Below are positions 1 to 7,827 of a stretch of 15,056 nt of DNA, piece after piece. Every line of letters begins with the position of its first letter. The stretch's first letter is position 1. The translations under genes were made by a program, and so were the position numbers. The DNA lies in assembly GCA_010029945.1 (NCBI GenBank), contig RGQW01000023.1:1-15056 (forward strand), given 5' to 3'. The notes beneath the pieces are model-generated. The model made no database searches, was not told the origin of the DNA, and saw only the letters and a program-made list of their open reading frames with translations. This stretch comes from Actinomycetota bacterium (GTDB lineage Bacteria; Actinomycetota; Actinomycetes; S36-B12).

Positions 1-2
1 AT

Positions 3-1292
3 CTTCCACGTACGTACCGCGCCCTTGTCTCCGCACTGACCCTCGCCCTGGTGGCGGGACTGAGCCTCTCCCTTGCCGGACCGGCCCAGGCCAAGAAGCG
101 GGGATTGACCAACTTCGATTCCCTGAAGGGTCAGATCATCCCCTCGGAGATGTTCGGGCTTCACGTGAAGAACGAGCAGTACGGCGTCTGGCCGTCCATC
201 TCCTTCGGCTCTCTTCGGTTATGGGACAACGACGTTGCGTGGTCCAACATCGAGACCGCCCCCGGGGTCTATAACTGGACGAACCTCGATAACGCCATCA
301 ACAACGCTCGCGCAAAGGGCGTGACCGACATCATGTACGTGATCGCCGGTACACCTGCCTTCTACAGCGCGAGCACCTGTGTCGTCCCAGCCTGTCTGCC
401 CACCAGCGGTGCCGCCGGCATGCCCACCGATCTTGGCGCATACGACCGTTTCGTCTCCGCGGTCGTCAACCGCTACAAGGGACAGATCACGTCGTATCAA
501 CCCTGGAACGAGGCAAATCTGCTGACGTTCTTCGAGGGAACTCCCGCGCAGTTGGCGCTATTGACCAAGCGGACGTACGACATCGTCAAGCAGGTCGACC
601 CGAATGCGGCTGTCGTCGCGACGAGTGTCGGAACACGGCTTGGCGCCAAGAACAACAAGTTCTACAAGTGGTACGGACCGTTCCTCGATTCACTCGCAAA
701 CTACGGCTGGCCGATCGACGCGTACGCGGTTCACACCTACCCCCACAGCTTGGGTACTCCGGTGGATCGGGGGATCTTGGGAGAGAAGTTCAACCGTCTG
801 CTCAAGCAGAAGGGCGCTCCCATCAAGCCTGTGTGGGACACCGAGAACAACTTCGGTCTGAAGGGCCCGGGACCACAGAACCCCGATGTCGATATCGAGG
901 GTGCGAAGGCAGCCAACTGGACCGCGATCGCCTACCTCGACGCACTACGGCTGGGTATCTCCCGGGTGTACATGTACACGTGGGAGCCGCCGAACGATCT
1001 GTGGGGAATCCAGTACTACGACGGGAGCCCCGGAGCAACAGCCATGCAAACGATGCAGGAGTGGATCGTCGGCACTCGCTACCGCAACTGCAAAACCAAC
1101 AAGAAGGGCACCAAGGTTCGGTGCAACTTCACCGGTAGCGAAGGCCTGTTCCAGATCGTTTACCCGACCAAGGGACGCAAGACATTCAAAACCAGCAAGC
1201 GGTACAGCCAGGCGTGCGACCTTTTCGGAACCTGCTCGCCCATCAAGAATCGCAAGGTGCGTGTCGCTGGTCCGGTCCTGTTGAAGAGGTAG
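3..1292 (+). CDS. Secreted clan GH-A glycoside hydrolase (GH39/GH5-like), 5' end outside window
   Basis: The reading frame is open from the first bases of the window, so the true start lies just upstream. The visible N-terminus reads as a signal peptide: a hydrophobic run (LVSALTLALVAGLSLSLAG) ends in an AQA cleavage site followed by KK, so the protein is exported. The mature part looks like a TIM-barrel glycosidase. Numbering from the GTG at 51, a QPWNEAN motif places the likely acid/base Glu at residue 154, and a WDTENNFG motif places the likely nucleophile Glu at 265. The segment AWSNIETAPGVYNWTNLD is typical of GH39/GH5-type barrels. The last 70 or so residues are basic and contain four Cys, suggesting a small disulfide-bonded C-terminal domain. 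The substrate cannot be read from the sequence. Fold and retaining mechanism are well supported; the exact family is inference. Confidence 0.8.
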   Translation, partial: LPRTYRALVSALTLALVAGLSLSLAGPAQAKKRGLTNFDSLKGQIIPSEMFGLHVKNEQYGVWPSISFGSLRLWDNDVAWSNIETAPGVYNWTNLDNAINNARAKGVTDIMYVIAGTPAFYSASTCVVPACLPTSGAAGMPTDLGAYDRFVSAVVNRYKGQITSYQPWNEANLLTFFEGTPAQLALLTKRTYDIVKQVDPNAAVVATSVGTRLGAKNNKFYKWYGPFLDSLANYGWPIDAYAVHTYPHSLGTPVDRGILGEKFNRLLKQKGAPIKPVWDTENNFGLKGPGPQNPDVDIEGAKAANWTAIAYLDALRLGISRVYMYTWEPPNDLWGIQYYDGSPGATAMQTMQEWIVGTRYRNCKTNKKGTKVRCNFTGSEGLFQIVYPTKGRKTFKTSKRYSQACDLFGTCSPIKNRKVRVAGPVLLKR

Positions 1293-1296
1293 GCCG

Positions 1297-1629
1297 ATGA
1301 TCGCCTGCCCGGAGTGCGGCGAAGACGGTGATCTCCGTCGCGACGAGGCAGACATCGTGTGTGAGGGGTGCGGTCATCGCTGGTCCTCTGCCTCCGGGGT
1401 CTGTGCAACCTGTGGTGGAACGGACCTGGTCCAACGCCCACGTCCGCTCACGCAGTTTTCTCGGGGAACGCAGTTGTCCATCGTTGGGTGGGTGGACGTC
1501 GACTGCTGTGTTGTCTGCGACGCCGACGCCCTCGACAAGGCGGTCGCTGCCGGTGGACCACTGCCCGCCGGCTACATTCCCGCCGCCCGCGAACCACGAC
1601 CATCGGGTGCCGCTAGCTCAGATCAGTGA
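1297..1629 (+). CDS. Small zinc-ribbon protein of unknown function
   Basis: This is a 110-residue soluble protein starting at an ATG with a good Shine-Dalgarno (GAAGAGG, 7 nt upstream), four bases after the glycosidase stop. It shows three CxxC knuckles: CPEC at residues 4-7, CEGC at 22-25 and CATC at 36-39. A fourth cluster, CCVVC, lies at 70-74. The first two pairs form a classic zinc ribbon ending in GHRW, and the third and fourth could bind a second zinc. No enzyme domain is visible, so it may be a nucleic-acid or protein-binding adaptor. The last 12 bp overlap the 3' end of the sirtuin gene on the other strand. I do not recognise a named family. Confidence 0.75.
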   Translation: MIACPECGEDGDLRRDEADIVCEGCGHRWSSASGVCATCGGTDLVQRPRPLTQFSRGTQLSIVGWVDVDCCVVCDADALDKAVAAGGPLPAGYIPAAREPRPSGAASSDQ

Positions 1630-2436
1630 CTGAAGGGTGTCACCTACATCACCGTCGATGCGTAGCGATGCGAGGTCATCGGCCTTTGTTTCCCCTGCAT
1701 TGACGATGGCGATGGGTTTTCCGTCTTTGTGCGCGTGCATCGCGAAGCGTCGACCCGAGTAGACCGTCAGAGACGATCCGGCAACGAGCAGTGCGTCCGC
1801 GGAATCCACCATCGCGTAGGCGTCCTGGACGCGCTCTACTGGCACATTCTCACCGAAGTACACAACATCGGGTTTGTAGTCTCCTCCGCACTGTGTGCAG
1901 GAGACCATCACGAAAGTCTCGAGGGCGTCCTCGGGAATATCCGTGTCACCATCAGGGTTGATTCGATCAGACGCGACCGTCAGCCACGGGTTCGCGTGCG
2001 TGAGGCGCTCGTGCACATCGTTGCGGTCCTCGAACGTCCGGCAGGTCAAACACACCACCCGGTCGAGTCGACCATGCAGGTCGATCACATTTCTGGAACC
2101 AGCCGCCTCGTGCAAGCCATCAACATTCTGCGTGATGACACCCGCGATGACACCCCGACGTTCGAGCTCAAACAGCGCCGTGTGGGCGATGTTCGGTCGA
2201 GCTTGGCGAAAGCGTGTCCACCCGACATGACCACGGGCCCAGTAGCGCTTTCGTCCCTGCGGATCTTTGAGGAACTGCTGGTACGTCATGGGTGAGTGAC
2301 CACGGGTGAAGGCACCGTTCGGACCTCGGTAGTCCGGAATGCCCGAGGCGGTCGAGCATCCCGCTCCGGTGAGCGCTACAACTCGCTTGCCATCCATCCA
2401 TTCGGCCAAGGTGGAGGCAGTGGCGAGTGTTGTCAC
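1618..2436 (-). CDS. NAD-dependent protein deacylase, sirtuin class II (SIRT4-like)
   Basis: Sirtuins remove acyl groups from lysine using NAD+, giving nicotinamide and O-acyl-ADP-ribose. Taking the GTG at 2436, the protein has 272 residues. This start is preferred because GGGGGAG lies 9 nt upstream and it begins five bases after the stop of the upstream gene; the longer open frame only shadows that gene. Motifs: GAGCSTASGIPDYRG (24-38) for NAD binding, TQNVDG (102-107), catalytic His121 in DLHG, zinc cysteines 129/132 and 180/183, then KPDVVYFGE and GSSLTVYSG. RKRYWARGHVGW (62-73) closely resembles the RQRYWARNFVGW segment of human SIRT4, which points to class II. It is last in the purU-GT4-sirtuin run. 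The acyl preference is not predictable: SIRT4-type enzymes are often weak deacetylases and act on other acyl groups. Confidence 0.93.
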   Translation of the reverse strand: MTTLATASTLAEWMDGKRVVALTGAGCSTASGIPDYRGPNGAFTRGHSPMTYQQFLKDPQGRKRYWARGHVGWTRFRQARPNIAHTALFELERRGVIAGVITQNVDGLHEAAGSRNVIDLHGRLDRVVCLTCRTFEDRNDVHERLTHANPWLTVASDRINPDGDTDIPEDALETFVMVSCTQCGGDYKPDVVYFGENVPVERVQDAYAMVDSADALLVAGSSLTVYSGRRFAMHAHKDGKPIAIVNAGETKADDLASLRIDGDVGDTLQSLI

Positions 2437-2440
2437 CCCG

Positions 2441-3553
2441 TCAGTCTCCCCCAAGAATTCCCGACACGCTCGTCGCTCGGTCTGCCCACTGCCACTCGCC
2501 CACCATCCATTGACGACCGCGGGCCCCCATCTCACGCCTTCGGGTTTCGTCGTGCGCGAGTTCGACGATTTCCGCGGCAATTGCCTCGGGATTGGTTCCA
2601 ATGAGCTTTCCGGTTTCTCCGTCCTGCACAGCATCGACGCTGCCGCCGCTGTCGCCGACGAGGATCGGCACCCCCGCTGCCGCCGCTTCCAAGAACACGA
2701 TCCCCAAGCCTTCGACGTCGACTCCCCATCGGCGGGTGTGTGTGGGCAGAGCGAAAACATCCATCGCGTCATACGCGGCGGGAAGCTCCGACTCGGGCAC
2801 TGATCCTGCGAAGACGACCCGATCCTCGACGGATAGCTGGCGGGCGAGATTTTCCAGTTCTCTACGGTGCGGACCATCGCCGGCGACCAGCACGTGCGCG
2901 TCGGGGACGGCCCGACGCACGTAGGGCAGCGCACGAATGAGTAGGTCCACTCCCTTACGCGGTACCAGTCGAGTCAGTGTGCCGATAACGAACGCGTTAC
3001 TCAGGTTGTGGCGACGTCGGAAGTCCGCACCGCCGTTGCCGGGGCTAAAGCGATCGGTGTCGACACCGGGTGAGAGTCGGTGCAATTTGTCCGCGGGTTG
3101 GATGTACTGGCTCAGGATTCGATACGTGAAGTCACCGAGATACGTCACCGCACGGGCACCGTTCAACGGCTGCACGAGGGCTCTTCCACCTGGCAATTGC
3201 GCCCATCCGGCTTCATTTCCGTGTGTGATCACCAGGGCGGTAGGCAGGTCGTGTCGTCGGAGCAGCGGGATGAGGTACGCATTCGGCATACCCGAACCGA
3301 GCATGATCTGCCCTGCTCCCGTGGCGGCCGCGACCTCGGCAACAGCCTTCGCCACACGAGGTGTGGGGATAACGGACCCGCTGTATCGGTGGACCTCGTA
3401 TCCAGCAGACGCATCGAAGGCTGGCGATTCGCTTTCGGCTGGACCAAAAACTGCAAAGGAGTCAGGGTCAAGGCGTCGGAGGATCTCGTGGACGAACGTC
3501 TGAATGCCACCGCGGCGCGGAGGAAGATCGTTCGTCACGACCAGGGTGCGCAC
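2441..3553 (-). CDS. pimB: GT4 mannosyltransferase, PimB'-like (phosphatidylinositol mannoside synthesis)
   Basis: This GT-B fold glycosyltransferase has 370 residues when started at the GTG at 3553. That start has AAAGGGGAG just upstream and gives the N-terminus VRTLVVTNDLPPRRGGIQ, characteristic of PimB' enzymes. The acceptor domain comes first (1-180, with HGNE at 111-114). The donor domain follows, with phosphate-contacting Arg195 and Lys200 (LTRLVPRKG), GDGPHR near 226, and the E-x7-E motif EGLGIVFLE at 281-289. PimB' adds the second mannose to phosphatidylinositol mannoside from GDP-mannose at the cytoplasmic face of the membrane. The gene follows purU after 75 nt and is nearly contiguous with the sirtuin. 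Specificity is inferred from motif resemblance; another GDP-mannose GT4 is possible. The symbol refers to PimB' (the Rv2188c type). Confidence 0.82.
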   Translation of the reverse strand: MRTLVVTNDLPPRRGGIQTFVHEILRRLDPDSFAVFGPAESESPAFDASAGYEVHRYSGSVIPTPRVAKAVAEVAAATGAGQIMLGSGMPNAYLIPLLRRHDLPTALVITHGNEAGWAQLPGGRALVQPLNGARAVTYLGDFTYRILSQYIQPADKLHRLSPGVDTDRFSPGNGGADFRRRHNLSNAFVIGTLTRLVPRKGVDLLIRALPYVRRAVPDAHVLVAGDGPHRRELENLARQLSVEDRVVFAGSVPESELPAAYDAMDVFALPTHTRRWGVDVEGLGIVFLEAAAAGVPILVGDSGGSVDAVQDGETGKLIGTNPEAIAAEIVELAHDETRRREMGARGRQWMVGEWQWADRATSVSGILGGD

Positions 3554-3628
3554 GCTGTCTCCCCTTTCGTCCCGATTCCGGCTTGAGGCATATTCACGAT
3601 GCGTACTCACAACGGTCGTTCACGCGAA

Positions 3629-4489
3629 CTATGAGAAGACCACCGTGCGTTGACCATCCAACAAGACTCGATCCTCGGCGAAGAGTTTGACCGCACGAGC
3701 CAGCACAACGCGTTCGACATCGCGCCCAATCTGAGCAAGATCCTCCGCCGTCTGGTGGTGCTCAACCCTCTCGACGTCTTGCTCGATGATCGGACCTTCG
3801 TCCAGATCTGCGGTCACGAAATGAGCCGTCGCTCCAATGAGCTTCACCCCACGGTCATACGCCTGGTGATACGGCCGTGCACCCTTGAAACCCGGAAGGA
3901 AGGAGTGATGAATGTTGATCACTCGCCCTTCGAGATCTCGGCACAGGTCATCGCTGAGAATCTGCATGTAGCGAGCGAGAACTACCGCGTCGATCCGGTA
4001 CTCCTCGATGATCTCCCTCACGCGGCTCTCGGCTGCGGCCTTCGAGCCCTCGACACCAGAGGCGACCGGCACGTACATAAACGGGATGTCGTACTGCTCC
4101 GCGATGACACGACATGCTTCGTGGTTCGAGACAATGACGGGGACGTCCATGGCGATTTCGCCATGGGATTGTCGGTAGAGAAGGTCAACGAGGCAGTGGT
4201 CGTACTGCGACACCATGATGAGGATTCGCGGTAGATCGTTCTCGGTACGCAAGGTGATCGTCGGCGAGAAGTGCGCTGTTGCCGCTTCCAGGCGGGCACG
4301 GACCACCTCGACGTCGGTGGTATTCGCCTCGAATCGTGTGCGCATGACGAACACACCCGTGCTCTCGTTCGTGTATTGCGCTTGCTCGAACACATTGCCC
4401 TCGAGTTCGAGGAGGGCGCCGGAGATCGCATGAATGATCCCGCGCGCGTCGGGGCAGCGAAGGGTCAAGATGAAACGATTACTGGACAC
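3629..4489 (-). CDS. purU: Formyltetrahydrofolate deformylase
   Basis: PurU hydrolyses 10-formyltetrahydrofolate to formate and tetrahydrofolate in the cytoplasm, balancing the one-carbon pool and supplying formate. The 286-residue protein has the usual order: an N-terminal ACT domain (about 1-85, starting FILTLRCPDARGIIHAISG) that senses methionine or glycine in characterised members, then a formyltransferase-type domain (about 90-286). Catalytic Asn192 and His194 sit in INIHHSFLPGFKGA, and Asp230 in ADLDEGPIIEQ. It starts at GTG with AGGAGA about 6 nt upstream. It is first in a minus-strand run with the PimB'-like and sirtuin genes and diverges from the DUF418 gene across a 95-bp spacer. 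Length and motifs match the family with nothing missing. Confidence 0.97.
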   Translation of the reverse strand: MSSNRFILTLRCPDARGIIHAISGALLELEGNVFEQAQYTNESTGVFVMRTRFEANTTDVEVVRARLEAATAHFSPTITLRTENDLPRILIMVSQYDHCLVDLLYRQSHGEIAMDVPVIVSNHEACRVIAEQYDIPFMYVPVASGVEGSKAAAESRVREIIEEYRIDAVVLARYMQILSDDLCRDLEGRVINIHHSFLPGFKGARPYHQAYDRGVKLIGATAHFVTADLDEGPIIEQDVERVEHHQTAEDLAQIGRDVERVVLARAVKLFAEDRVLLDGQRTVVFS

Positions 4490-4499
4490 GCGGGTCTCC

Positions 4500-4584
4500 T
4501 GGTCAACAAGCGGGATCGCATGAGCGTACCGAGCACCTGCTCACCTGGCAGCACCTGTCTCACTACGTCACCTACGGTTGACCA
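4500..4584. repeat. Inverted TGGTCAAC / GTTGACCA pair in the divergent purU-DUF418 spacer
   Basis: TGGTCAAC lies at 4500-4507 and its exact reverse complement, GTTGACCA, at 4577-4584. Read in each gene's direction, both genes therefore carry GTTGACCA close to the start codon: 10 nt before the purU GTG and directly against the ATG of the DUF418 gene. This could be a shared operator or simple coincidence. The plus-strand copy overlaps the last base of the proposed -10 box at 4573-4578 and covers the spacer down to the ATG. Confidence 0.3.
4573..4578 (+). promoter_or_regulatory. Putative -10 box of a leaderless transcript (DUF418 gene)
   Basis: TACGGT fits the actinobacterial TANNNT -10 consensus. 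Six bases separate it from the ATG at 4585, so transcription would start at or next to the A of the start codon. No Shine-Dalgarno precedes this ATG, which agrees with leaderless translation. I see no clear -35 element. Confidence 0.4.
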
Positions 4585-5751
4585 ATGTCAACAGTGAACA
4601 TCCGCCAGGCCCTGCCCGATCGCCTGCGGGGCGCCGCCCTGCTCGGCATCGTGGTGGTGAACGCCGCGTTCCTCGGCATCAGTGCCGACGGGTTTACCGC
4701 CGACTCAATCGAGGGTTCCGCGAATCGGGTGACGGCATTTCTGGTTATCGTTCTCGCGCAGGGGAAGTTCTACCTGTTGTTTTCTTTCCTGTTCGGATAC
4801 AGCGCGTCGTTCATTCTTCGAGACAACAGCAAGCCGAATCGACGACGCTACCTGCGTCGCCTGCTGGTCTTGTTTCTCTTTGGTCTTGTTCACGCGGTCT
4901 TCTTCTTTTTCGGCGACATTCTGATCGCCTACTCGATTCTCGGACTCCTTCTGTTCGCCCTCTCACGGTTGTCTGATCGAGCACTACGGCGCTGGGCCAT
5001 AGCTGTGTTCTCCACTGCCGTTGTCCTTCTGCTGATCATTGCGTTGCTGATAGCAGCATTTCCCGAAGACAGTTCGAGTGGTAGTGCCGGTGGCTTGCTG
5101 GATCAGGCACTGACAACAGGGACTTTCACTGATGCTGCTCTCGCACGACTCGAAGCACTGCCGTCGATACTTTTCGGTGGCTTCTTCCTGCAAGCGCCGA
5201 TGGCTTTCGCCGCGTTCATTCTCGGTCTTCGCGCGTCACGAGCGCGCTTGCTCGCCCAGCCGGCGGATCACCTTTCGCTATGGCGGTCGTGTGCTCGGTG
5301 GGGTTTGGCTGTCGGTCTTCCTCTCCAGGTGGTCGCTGGGGTCTTGCAGGTGAACGCACTAGCGACCGGTGACGGTGTTTTCTCCCCGGCTGGGGCGTTT
5401 GGTTTGGCGCTCGGGTTTTGCACTGCACCGATTCTCACGGCGGGCTACGTCGGTACCGTCGCGTTGTTGCTCGCGCGACGCCCAGGGTTCATGTCGTTCA
5501 CCGCGCCCGCCGGTCGCATGTCCTTGACGGTCTATATCGGTGAGTCGGTACTGATGTCGCTGCTGTATTGCGGCTACGGACTTGGGTTCTTCGGTCAATG
5601 GGGCGCGTTCGCGGTGGTGCTCTCCGGGATTGTCACCTGGGCGTTCCTTTCCCTGGTCGCATGGCAGTGGATGAAGCGGTTCGACCAGGGACCCCTGGAG
5701 AAGATCGCTGCACTTGGGACAGGGAAGTCGCGTCCCGCATCCAACGGATGA
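4585..5751 (+). CDS. DUF418 / YeiB-like multi-pass membrane protein
   Basis: This 388-residue integral membrane protein has about ten hydrophobic segments. The N-terminus (RLRGAALLGIVVVNAAFLG), then GKFYLLFSFLFGYSASF and RRLLVLFLFGLVHAVFFFFGD, are hallmark features of the YeiB family, which is related to acyltransferase-like membrane proteins. The C-terminal DUF418 domain runs from about 230 to 380 and includes PAGRMSLTVYIGESVLMS and the closing QGPLEKI motif. The biochemical role of the family is not established. A part in moving or modifying an envelope component is only a guess. It stands alone on the plus strand, divergent from purU. The start is chosen as the first ATG with a -10 box positioned for a leaderless transcript; there is no Shine-Dalgarno. 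Confidence 0.88.
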   Translation: MSTVNIRQALPDRLRGAALLGIVVVNAAFLGISADGFTADSIEGSANRVTAFLVIVLAQGKFYLLFSFLFGYSASFILRDNSKPNRRRYLRRLLVLFLFGLVHAVFFFFGDILIAYSILGLLLFALSRLSDRALRRWAIAVFSTAVVLLLIIALLIAAFPEDSSSGSAGGLLDQALTTGTFTDAALARLEALPSILFGGFFLQAPMAFAAFILGLRASRARLLAQPADHLSLWRSCARWGLAVGLPLQVVAGVLQVNALATGDGVFSPAGAFGLALGFCTAPILTAGYVGTVALLLARRPGFMSFTAPAGRMSLTVYIGESVLMSLLYCGYGLGFFGQWGAFAVVLSGIVTWAFLSLVAWQWMKRFDQGPLEKIAALGTGKSRPASNG

Positions 5752-5855
5752 GGATTCCATCGTCGGGTCCGCGACCACCCCACACGCCCGCATAACGTTC
5801 GGCGCGCGGTGTTAGACGCGGCACGACTACCAACACGGCCCCCTTGGTGGATGCG

Positions 5856-6269
5856 TCAGCCGGACAGGCACGCCTCGTAGAGATCCTTGGGGATCTCCGC
5901 ATCACTGGGGTAGTCGCCGTCGCCGTAGGTCCCGCAGACGTCTGCTGGGTCCTTCGGAATCCAGAACTGTCCTTCGGCCTGGAAGATGATGTTGGCCGGC
6001 GCGCCGGAAGCATTCCCATCTGACTGTCCTGCCGCACCGTTGATTCCATAGGCGACGGCCCACCCGTCCGAGCAGGCGATCGAATCCGGGTACCACTGAT
6101 TCGCCCCATCGCTCATCTCCGAGATGTACTCCTCGGCCTCGCCGTTCACGATCTTGTCGGTGCATTCGGTCATGCCGCCCACCATCTCGCCTTCATCGGA
6201 CGAACACGCAGTCATCAGACCGACGGTGAGGGCGCCAGCGCCCACGAGGGCAAAGATTCGAATCGTCAT
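5856..6269 (-). CDS. Small secreted lipoprotein of unknown function
   Basis: The protein has 137 residues starting at an ATG preceded by AAGGAG (about 5 nt spacing). The open frame extends further upstream, but that part only shadows dnaB. The N-terminus MTIRIFALVGAGALTVGLMTAC is a lipoprotein signal with the lipid-anchored Cys predicted at residue 22, so the protein should sit on the outer face of the membrane. The mature part is acidic (SSDEGEMVGG, then many Asp and Glu) and has four further Cys (in TECTD, IACSD, DVCGT, EACLS), which suggests two disulfides and a compact extracytoplasmic fold. I do not recognise the family. It lies 79 bp downstream of dnaB on the same strand and may be read by dnaB transcription or by its own promoter. 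Confidence 0.78.
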   Translation of the reverse strand: MTIRIFALVGAGALTVGLMTACSSDEGEMVGGMTECTDKIVNGEAEEYISEMSDGANQWYPDSIACSDGWAVAYGINGAAGQSDGNASGAPANIIFQAEGQFWIPKDPADVCGTYGDGDYPSDAEIPKDLYEACLSG

Positions 6270-6348
6270 GGTTCTCCTTGCAGCTGCGTTCAACGTCACA
6301 GGTAAAGAATCCGACACGACGGTATCCTCACGTCGTACCGACACTCGG

Positions 6349-7710
6349 CTACGACTGCGCCATGTCGACGAACCGTGAGTAGTGACCCTGGAAGGCGACG
6401 GTGATCGTTGCGGTTGGCCCATTGCGGTGCTTGGCCACGATGAAGTCTGCTTCGCCCGCGCGGGGCGACTCCCGTTCGTAGAAATCCTCACGGTGCAGCA
6501 ACAGAACCATGTCCGCATCCTGTTCGAGCGAGCCGGATTCGCGAAGGTCGGCGAGCATCGGACGCTTGTCTTGCCGTTGCTCAGGACCACGGTTCAACTG
6601 GCTGATCGCGATAACGGGAACATCGAGTTCCTTCGCCAGCAACTTGAGGGAACGTGAGAACTCCGACACTTCCTGTTGACGAGACTCCACGCGTTTACCG
6701 CTCGACATCAACTGTAAGTAGTCAACGACGACGAGCCGGAGATCATGCCGTTGCTTCAAGCGACGACACTTGGCGCGGATTTCCATGAGGTTCATGTTTG
6801 GTGAATCGTCAATAAACAACGGTGCGTCACTAACCGTGCCCATCTTGCCGGCAAGTTTGGACCAGTCGGACTCACTCATCGTTCCCGAACGCATGTGCTG
6901 CAGTGGCACCTGAGCCTCTGCAGACAGCAGCCGCATGACGATCTCGTTGCGACTCATCTCCAGGGAGAAGATCACGCTCGTGAGCCCGTGCTTGATAGAT
7001 GCGGTGCGGCAAACGTCCAGAGCCAGCGTCGACTTCCCAAGCGCCGGCCGGGCAGCGATCATCACTAGTTGTCCAGCGTGCAGGCCATTGGTCAACGAGT
7101 CTAGATCCGTGAACCCGGTCGGCACTCCGACCATCTCGCCGTCGCGGTTGGAGATCGCCTCGATCTCGGTGAGCGCCTCACCCATGATCTCGTTGAGTGG
7201 CAGGTAGTCCTCGCTGGTGCGCCGCTCGGTAACTTCGTACACCTCGGCCTGGGCACGATCGACGGTGTCGTCGACATCACCGGTACCCGCGTAGCCCATC
7301 GACACGATCCGTGTTCCGGCTTCCACGAGGCGCCGGAGAATCGCCTGCTCACGAACGATGCGCCCGTAGTAGTTGGCGTTGGCCGCCGTGGGAACCAAGG
7401 AGACGAGGGTGTGCAGGTAACTGGCGCCGCCGACCCTCGAGATTTCACCACTCTTGGTGAGTTCGGACGCGACCGTGACCGCATCCGCGGGTTCGCCGCG
7501 GCCATACAACTCCAGGATGGTGGCGTAGATCGTCTGGTGCGCAGGTCGGTAGAAGTCCGAGTCACGAACAAGTTCAACAACGTCGGCTATCGCGTCTTTG
7601 CTCAGCAGCATCGCCCCGAGGACCGACTGTTCGGCGGCAGAGTCATTGGGTGGGGTCCGGTCAGGTTGCCCCGTCTGCTCATCGGGGAGGGGGAACTCCG
7701 CAACGCTCAC
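6349..7710 (-). CDS. dnaB: Replicative DNA helicase DnaB
   Basis: DnaB is the hexameric 5'-3' helicase that unwinds DNA ahead of the replication fork and recruits primase. The 453-residue protein has an N-terminal DnaB domain (about 20-125, beginning PPNDSAAEQSVLGAMLL), a linker helix region, and a RecA-like motor domain (from about 190). Walker A is ARPALGKST at 220-228, the catalytic Glu is 251 in SLEMS, Walker B ends at Asp330 in VVVDYLQLM, and SQLNRGPEQR (370-379) plus the Lys427/Arg429 region complete the ATP site. Unlike some mycobacterial copies it carries no intein. It starts at GTG with GAGGAAGGGG upstream. It is separated from rplI, its usual neighbour, by three small genes. Confidence 0.98.
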   Translation of the reverse strand: MSVAEFPLPDEQTGQPDRTPPNDSAAEQSVLGAMLLSKDAIADVVELVRDSDFYRPAHQTIYATILELYGRGEPADAVTVASELTKSGEISRVGGASYLHTLVSLVPTAANANYYGRIVREQAILRRLVEAGTRIVSMGYAGTGDVDDTVDRAQAEVYEVTERRTSEDYLPLNEIMGEALTEIEAISNRDGEMVGVPTGFTDLDSLTNGLHAGQLVMIAARPALGKSTLALDVCRTASIKHGLTSVIFSLEMSRNEIVMRLLSAEAQVPLQHMRSGTMSESDWSKLAGKMGTVSDAPLFIDDSPNMNLMEIRAKCRRLKQRHDLRLVVVDYLQLMSSGKRVESRQQEVSEFSRSLKLLAKELDVPVIAISQLNRGPEQRQDKRPMLADLRESGSLEQDADMVLLLHREDFYERESPRAGEADFIVAKHRNGPTATITVAFQGHYSRFVDMAQS

Positions 7711-7827
7711 CTGTGCACCCCTTCCTCAGCACCACACACCATCGTCATGCGGCGATCGCACCCGTTGTACCCCGGACCTGTGACAGTGTGGCCCGCAGCA
7801 ACGCGACGGTACGGATGCAACGGACGT

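Noticed and set aside
2437..2934. N-terminal extension of the sirtuin frame by about 166 codons
   Set aside because: This part overlaps the mannosyltransferase gene in another frame and has no sirtuin-like sequence. The GTG at 2436 has a proper Shine-Dalgarno and gives a normal-length protein.
5752..5855. Terminator between the converging DUF418 and lipoprotein genes
   Set aside because: Only short imperfect repeats (for example CATCC/GGATG at 5738-5750) are present; none is strong enough to call.
6270..6590. N-terminal extension of the lipoprotein frame into dnaB
   Set aside because: It is antisense-like shadow sequence over the 3' end of dnaB. The ATG at 6269 has AAGGAG and leads directly into a lipoprotein signal.
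6349..7710. Intein or unusual ATP site in DnaB
   Set aside because: The frame is continuous at normal length. ARPALGKST keeps the essential Gly, Lys and Ser of Walker A; the Ala and Leu fall at variable positions.
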